A stretch of DNA of 64,000 nt from contig NZ_CP108101.1 of the NCBI RefSeq assembly GCF_036195325.1, forward strand, positions 2,170,001 to 2,234,000, in the 5' to 3' direction. A model generated the notes under the pieces. It was not told the DNA's origin. It saw only the letters and a list, made by a program, of their open reading frames with translations, and ran no database searches. Shown in pieces: positions 60,992 to 64,000 of this stretch (its first letter is position 1; the number at the start of each line of letters is the position of its first letter). Source of the stretch: Streptomyces sp. NBC_00234 (GTDB lineage Bacteria; Actinomycetota; Actinomycetes; Streptomycetales; Streptomycetaceae). The translations under genes and the position numbers were made by a program.

Positions 60992-61189
60992 ATGTCGAAG
61001 CACATCGCTCCGGGCGAATCCGAGATGAGTCTGGCCGAGCTGCGCGGTGACTGCGCGCGGATGGCGCCGCACTGGGTGGTACCCACGAAGACTGCCACGA
61101 CGCCGGTGGCCCCGTCCTTGATTCACGGGGTCACGGTGCCTCCCGCGTCGGCCCGGCTCATCGACGCGACGGCCGAGTACGGCGACTGA
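60992..61189 (+). CDS. Small conserved hypothetical protein (65 residues)
   Basis: It reads MSKHIAPGESEMSLAELRGDCARMAP followed by HWVVPTKTATTPVAP and ends DATAEYGD. No motif with known function. The leaderless promoter (-10 TACGGT at 60980-60985, 6 nt before the ATG) and codon use typical of the organism support a real gene. It is divergent from the PfkB kinase gene and precedes the next unknown gene by 136 nt. Confidence 0.65.
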   Translation: MSKHIAPGESEMSLAELRGDCARMAPHWVVPTKTATTPVAPSLIHGVTVPPASARLIDATAEYGD

Positions 61190-61325
61190 GCCGGCCGCCG
61201 GCCCGGCGGGTCGCGACTCCTCCCGCTCCCGCCGTGGAACCGTGTGCTCCCCTGCTCCGTCCCACCGGTGTCCCCACCCGGGTGACAGGCGGTAAGACCG
61301 GCGATGCAGTCGAAGGAGCGATCCG

Positions 61326-62750
61326 GTGAGCACCGAGCGACCCGACAAGGACGTGTCCGGCCCCGAGCGGCGGCGTTCACCTCTCACCGTTGCCTCGGTG
61401 GCGGCTGCGGTGCTGCTCGCCGGGGGCGGCGCCTACTGGGCCGCCGCGGCGGGTGGCGGCGGCGCGGACGGGAGCGCGGCGTCCCGCGGGGACCGCACGC
61501 CTCCCCTGCTCTCCCTGGACGTGTCCGCCGACAGCCCCACCGAGCCGTCGAGGGGTATCGCCCCCGGCGAACCGCCGCCCGGCGGGGAGGGAATCGTCTA
61601 CCGGGCCTCCGGCGAACTGCCCGACGGCCCGGACACGGCGGCCGTCCACCGCTCGACGGGCACGGTGAGCGCGGCGGAGGTGACCCGGCTGGCCCGGGCG
61701 CTCGACCTGGAAGGCGCTCCCAGGGCGGAGGGCACCGTCTGGAAGATGGGCACGGACCAGGACGGCTCCGGCCCGGTGCTCCAGGTCGACAAGCAGGCCC
61801 CCGGCACCTGGACCTTCGCCCGGTACGCCCCGGGCGGCCCGGACCTGTGCGCCTCCGAGACGGTCTGCACGGACAAGCCGGTCAAGGACCCCACGGCGGG
61901 GTCCGTCCCGGTGAGCGAGAAGGCCGCCAAGGCGGCGGCGGCCCCCGTGCTCAAGGCGGCCGGCCAGGACAAGGCCGCCCTCGACGCCGACCAACTGATG
62001 GGCTCCGTAAGGGTGGTGAACGCCGACCCGGTGATCGGCGGCCTGCCGACGTACGGCTGGGCGACCGGGATCCAGGTGGGCGCCGACGGCGAAGTGGTGG
62101 GCGGCAGCGGACAGCTGAAGGGCCTGGAGAAGGGCGACACCTATCCGGTGGTCGGCGCCGACGACGCGCTGAAGCAGCTGAACGCCGCGTCCGCGGGCGG
62201 CGGCGTCTCCGACACCGGCGGCTGCGCCACCCCCGCACCCCTGGAGGGCGAGCAGGCGGTCCCTCCGGCGGACTGCGAGGTGCCGGGTGACACCGCGAAG
62301 CCGTTCGAGATGACGGTGGACTCAGCGGTGTTCGGGCTGGCCACGCAGAACGTGGAGGGGAAGCAGACGCTCGTGCCGTCCTGGCTGTTCTCGGTGCGCC
62401 CCGCCACGGGCGGACCGCTCAGCACGGTCTCGCAGGTGGCGGTGGATCCCGCCCATCTCGCGAAGCCGGAGCCCCCGGCGCAGACCGGGGAGCGGCGGAT
62501 CACTTCGTACAGCGCGGACGGCCGGACCCTCACGGTGACGTTCTGGGGCGGCGTGTGCAGCACCTACACGGCGCACGCGGAGGAGAGCGCCGGCCAGGTG
62601 CGGGTGTCCGTCACGGAGTCGCAGCCGGACGAGAAGAAGGTCTGCATCATGATCGCCAAGGAACTGAAGCGGACGGTGACGCTGGACGCGCCGATCGGTG
62701 ACCGAAAGATCGTGGACGCGGCCTCCGGCGCCGCGGTGCCGCGCGCCTGA
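61326..62750 (+). CDS. Secreted or membrane-anchored protein of unknown function
   Basis: A protein of 474 residues. After 20 charged residues comes one hydrophobic helix (TVASVAAAVLLAGGGAYWAAA), then a Gly/Ser linker and a large extracytoplasmic part with two PepSY-like or mixed repeats (SAAEVTRLARALDLEGAPRAEGTVWKMG and DALKQLNAASAGGGVSDTG). Four or five Cys could form disulfides. No enzyme motif recognised; it is found next to the kinase and erpA in other Streptomyces. The GTG at 61326 has GAAGGAG upstream. A strong terminator follows. Confidence 0.75.
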   Translation: MSTERPDKDVSGPERRRSPLTVASVAAAVLLAGGGAYWAAAAGGGGADGSAASRGDRTPPLLSLDVSADSPTEPSRGIAPGEPPPGGEGIVYRASGELPDGPDTAAVHRSTGTVSAAEVTRLARALDLEGAPRAEGTVWKMGTDQDGSGPVLQVDKQAPGTWTFARYAPGGPDLCASETVCTDKPVKDPTAGSVPVSEKAAKAAAAPVLKAAGQDKAALDADQLMGSVRVVNADPVIGGLPTYGWATGIQVGADGEVVGGSGQLKGLEKGDTYPVVGADDALKQLNAASAGGGVSDTGGCATPAPLEGEQAVPPADCEVPGDTAKPFEMTVDSAVFGLATQNVEGKQTLVPSWLFSVRPATGGPLSTVSQVAVDPAHLAKPEPPAQTGERRITSYSADGRTLTVTFWGGVCSTYTAHAEESAGQVRVSVTESQPDEKKVCIMIAKELKRTVTLDAPIGDRKIVDAASGAAVPRA

Positions 62751-62756
62751 GCGCGT

Positions 62757-62803
62757 ACGACAGCGGCGGCGGTCCCGGATGCCGGGACCGCCGCCGCTGT
62801 CGT
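62757..62803. terminator. Bidirectional terminator
   Basis: A perfect 22-bp stem (62757-62778 with 62782-62803) with a 3-nt loop lies between the convergent unknown gene and erpA. Confidence 0.9.
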
Positions 62804-62819
62804 GCCGCTGCCGTGGGGC

Positions 62820-63176
62820 TCAGCTGAACGAGTCGCCGCAGGCGCAGGAACCCGTGGCGTTCGGGTTGTCGATCGTGAAGCCCTGCTTCTCGATCGTGTC
62901 GACGAAGTCGATGGAGGCGCCGCCGAGGTAGGGGGCACTCATCCGGTCGGTCACGACCTTCACGCCGTCGAAGTCCTTCACGACATCGCCGTCGAGCGAA
63001 CGCTCGTCGAAGAAGAGCTGGTAGCGCAGGCCCGAGCAGCCGCCGGGCTGAACGGCGACGCGCAGCGCCAGGTCCTCGCGGCCCTCCTGCTCCAGCAGGC
63101 CCTTGACCTTGGCTGCGGCGGCGTCGGACAGGAGGATGCCGTCGCTCACGGTGGTGGTCTCGTCCGATACGGACAT
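62820..63176 (-). CDS. erpA: iron-sulfur cluster insertion protein (A-type carrier)
   Basis: A protein of 118 residues. It transfers Fe-S clusters to apoproteins. The three conserved Cys are in VQPGGCSGLRYQLFF and SCACGDSF at the C-terminus, as in ErpA/HesB/IscA; the remainder (LSDAAAAKVKGLLEQEGREDLALRV) is typical. The ATG at 63176 has GGGAGAA. It is divergent from nadA, which encodes a [4Fe-4S] enzyme and would be a client. Confidence 0.95.
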   Translation of the reverse strand: MSVSDETTTVSDGILLSDAAAAKVKGLLEQEGREDLALRVAVQPGGCSGLRYQLFFDERSLDGDVVKDFDGVKVVTDRMSAPYLGGASIDFVDTIEKQGFTIDNPNATGSCACGDSFS

Positions 63177-63323
63177 CTGCTTCTCTCCCGGGTTGTACGG
63201 ACTGCTTGCCGACGTTGCAACCGTCTGAGCCTCGGATTCATTCCGGGCCGCCGCTTGCCTGTTCCTTTTCATGCTCGCACACCGCACCGGCGGGGGGATG
63301 CGTCACATCGACGCTATCGGCAT

Positions 63324-63369
63324 CGTCAAACTGACACGAAGCGGTTATGATAGATAGCGTCAAATAGAC
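63324..63369 (+). promoter_or_regulatory. nadA promoter with paired repeat sites
   Basis: A -10 box TATGAT lies at 63346-63351. It is flanked by two similar 12-mers, CGTCAAACTGAC (63324-63335) and CGTCAAATAGAC (63358-63369), 34 bp apart (about three helical turns). Larger inverted arms GACGCTATC (63310-63318) and GATAGCGTC (63353-63361) overlap the same region. This looks like an operator for a regulator of NAD synthesis of the NrtR/NadR type, but I cannot assign it. Confidence 0.5.
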
Positions 63370-63406
63370 GAAAAGGTTAGCCGCAGAAAAAGAAAGGGTG
63401 CGTGAC

Positions 63407-64000
63407 GTGACCACCGCCCAGCCCCTGGATGTACAGCCGACGCCCCTCGCTCTGCTGCTGCTCGGCCGCGAGGCCGACCCGAAGAGCGAGCGGGGCGTCG
63501 AATGCCCCGGCGATCTCCCCTCCGCGTCCGACCCGGACCTGGTGGAGCGCGCCCGCGTCGCCAAGGAGAAGCTCGGGGACAAGGTCTTCGTCCTCGGACA
63601 CCACTACCAGCGCGACGAGGTCATCCAGTTCGCGGATGTCACCGGCGACTCGTTCAAGCTCGCACGGGACGCGGCGGCGCGCCCGGAGGCCGAGTACATC
63701 GTCTTCTGCGGCGTGCACTTCATGGCCGAGTCCGCGGACATCCTGACCGGCGACGACCAGAAGGTCGTGCTCCCCGACCTGGCGGCCGGCTGCTCGATGG
63801 CCGACATGGCCACCGCCGAGCAGGTCGCCGAGTGCTGGGACGTACTGACCGAGGCCGGCGTCGCCGAGCAGGTCGTGCCCGTCTCGTACATGAACTCCTC
63901 CGCCGACATCAAGGCGTTCACCGGCAGGCACGGCGGCACGATCTGTACGTCCTCGAACGCGAAGCGGGCCCTGGAGTGGGCCTTCGAGCAGGGCGAGAAG
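63407..64000 (+). CDS. nadA: quinolinate synthase, N-terminal part (runs off the window)
   Basis: The first 198 codons. NadA condenses iminoaspartate with dihydroxyacetone phosphate to quinolinate for NAD, with a [4Fe-4S] cluster. Family signatures are LGHHYQRDEVIQFADVTGDSFKLARDAA, the first cluster Cys in IVFCGVHFMAESADILTG, VLPDLAAGCSMADMA and VVPVSYMNSSADIKAFTGRHGGTICTSSNAKRAL. The GTG at 63407 follows AAAGGG; a GTG at 63402 is ruled out by an in-frame stop. nadB and nadC are not in the window. Confidence 0.96.
   Translation, partial: MTTAQPLDVQPTPLALLLLGREADPKSERGVECPGDLPSASDPDLVERARVAKEKLGDKVFVLGHHYQRDEVIQFADVTGDSFKLARDAAARPEAEYIVFCGVHFMAESADILTGDDQKVVLPDLAAGCSMADMATAEQVAECWDVLTEAGVAEQVVPVSYMNSSADIKAFTGRHGGTICTSSNAKRALEWAFEQGEK

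Overview
The window is a stretch of chromosome from a Streptomyces or very close relative. The evidence is a GC content near 70 percent, strong third-position GC in every gene, GTG and TTG starts, Actinobacteria-specific families (DUF3040, SAV_6107-type HEPN, Rv2175c, PASTA kinase, diheme QcrC) and several actinobacterial cis elements: a SAM-IV riboswitch, a CsoR-type operator and a DmdR/IdeR-type iron box. It looks like core chromosome. I found no integrase, transposase, phage gene, rRNA, tRNA or CRISPR array. The only mobile-type sequence is a 74-bp palindromic, MITE-like repeat at 59763-59836.

Layout. 1-5.5 kb: partial DUF3040 gene, methyltransferase, HEPN protein, then a degenerate ABC ATPase, a YhgE/Pip membrane protein and a TetR regulator behind a clear TetR-type palindrome. 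5.8-9.9 kb: DUF4126 membrane protein, phytoene-desaturase-like oxidoreductase, Tyr-rich membrane protein, metF. 10-15.1 kb: thiamine synthesis, with thiE on the minus strand and a TPP riboswitch followed by thiO-thiS-thiG on the plus strand; an Rv2175c-type DNA-binding protein and a ferredoxin-reductase-like flavoprotein lie between. 15.2-20.3 kb: PASTA Ser/Thr kinase, endonuclease IV, a CsoR-box DUF4396 protein, a sulfite-oxidase-like protein, and convergent bfr and bfd (iron box upstream of bfd). 20.4-23.9 kb: class II DAHP synthase divergent from a fused anthranilate synthase with a Trp-Trp-Trp leader peptide and attenuator. 24-36.5 kb: D-2-hydroxyacid dehydrogenase, plsC-like acyltransferase with a MacRS-type two-component system, esterase, ROK glucokinase cluster, ArsA-like ATPase, SRPBCC protein, phosphoesterase, long-chain acyl-CoA ligase. 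36.6-45.8 kb: PimB-like mannosyltransferase, GT87 protein, HEXXH lipoprotein, tandem NlpC/P60 endopeptidases, NYN protein, zinc ribbon, rhomboid protease, stand-alone Lrp/AsnC ligand domain. 45.9-48.7 kb: class V aminotransferase under a SAM-IV riboswitch, and trpD. 48.8-58.1 kb: the bc1-aa3 respiratory block (ctaE-qcrC-qcrA-qcrB and ctaC-ctaD-ctaF) with a receiver-like gene and an L,D-transpeptidase between its halves. 58.4-64 kb: cysteine desulfurase-TusA fusion, PfkB kinase, two uncharacterised proteins, erpA, and nadA running off the end.

Two themes cut across the window. First, gene content and order strongly resemble the Mycobacterium tuberculosis Rv2172c-Rv2204c neighbourhood (MetF-like, Rv2175c, pknL, aroG, acyltransferase, ArsA-like ATPase, SRPBCC, fadD15, pimB, NlpC/P60, trpD, ctaE-qcrCAB, ctaC, PfkB kinase, ErpA-like), so this is an ancient conserved actinobacterial block. 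Second, at least eleven start codons sit exactly 6 or 7 nt after a TANNNT -10 box, the signature of leaderless mRNAs, and I used this to choose several starts.

The least explained features are the ABC ATPase that has lost its Walker A lysine, signature motif and catalytic Glu; the DUF4396 protein under a CsoR-type site; the SAM-IV-controlled aminotransferase with a six-codon upstream ORF; what looks like a c-di-AMP riboswitch stripped of its core before an NlpC/P60 gene; and paired palindromic sites at nadA and ctaE. Starts are inferred from ribosome-binding sites or promoters, and all family assignments were made by eye without database searches.
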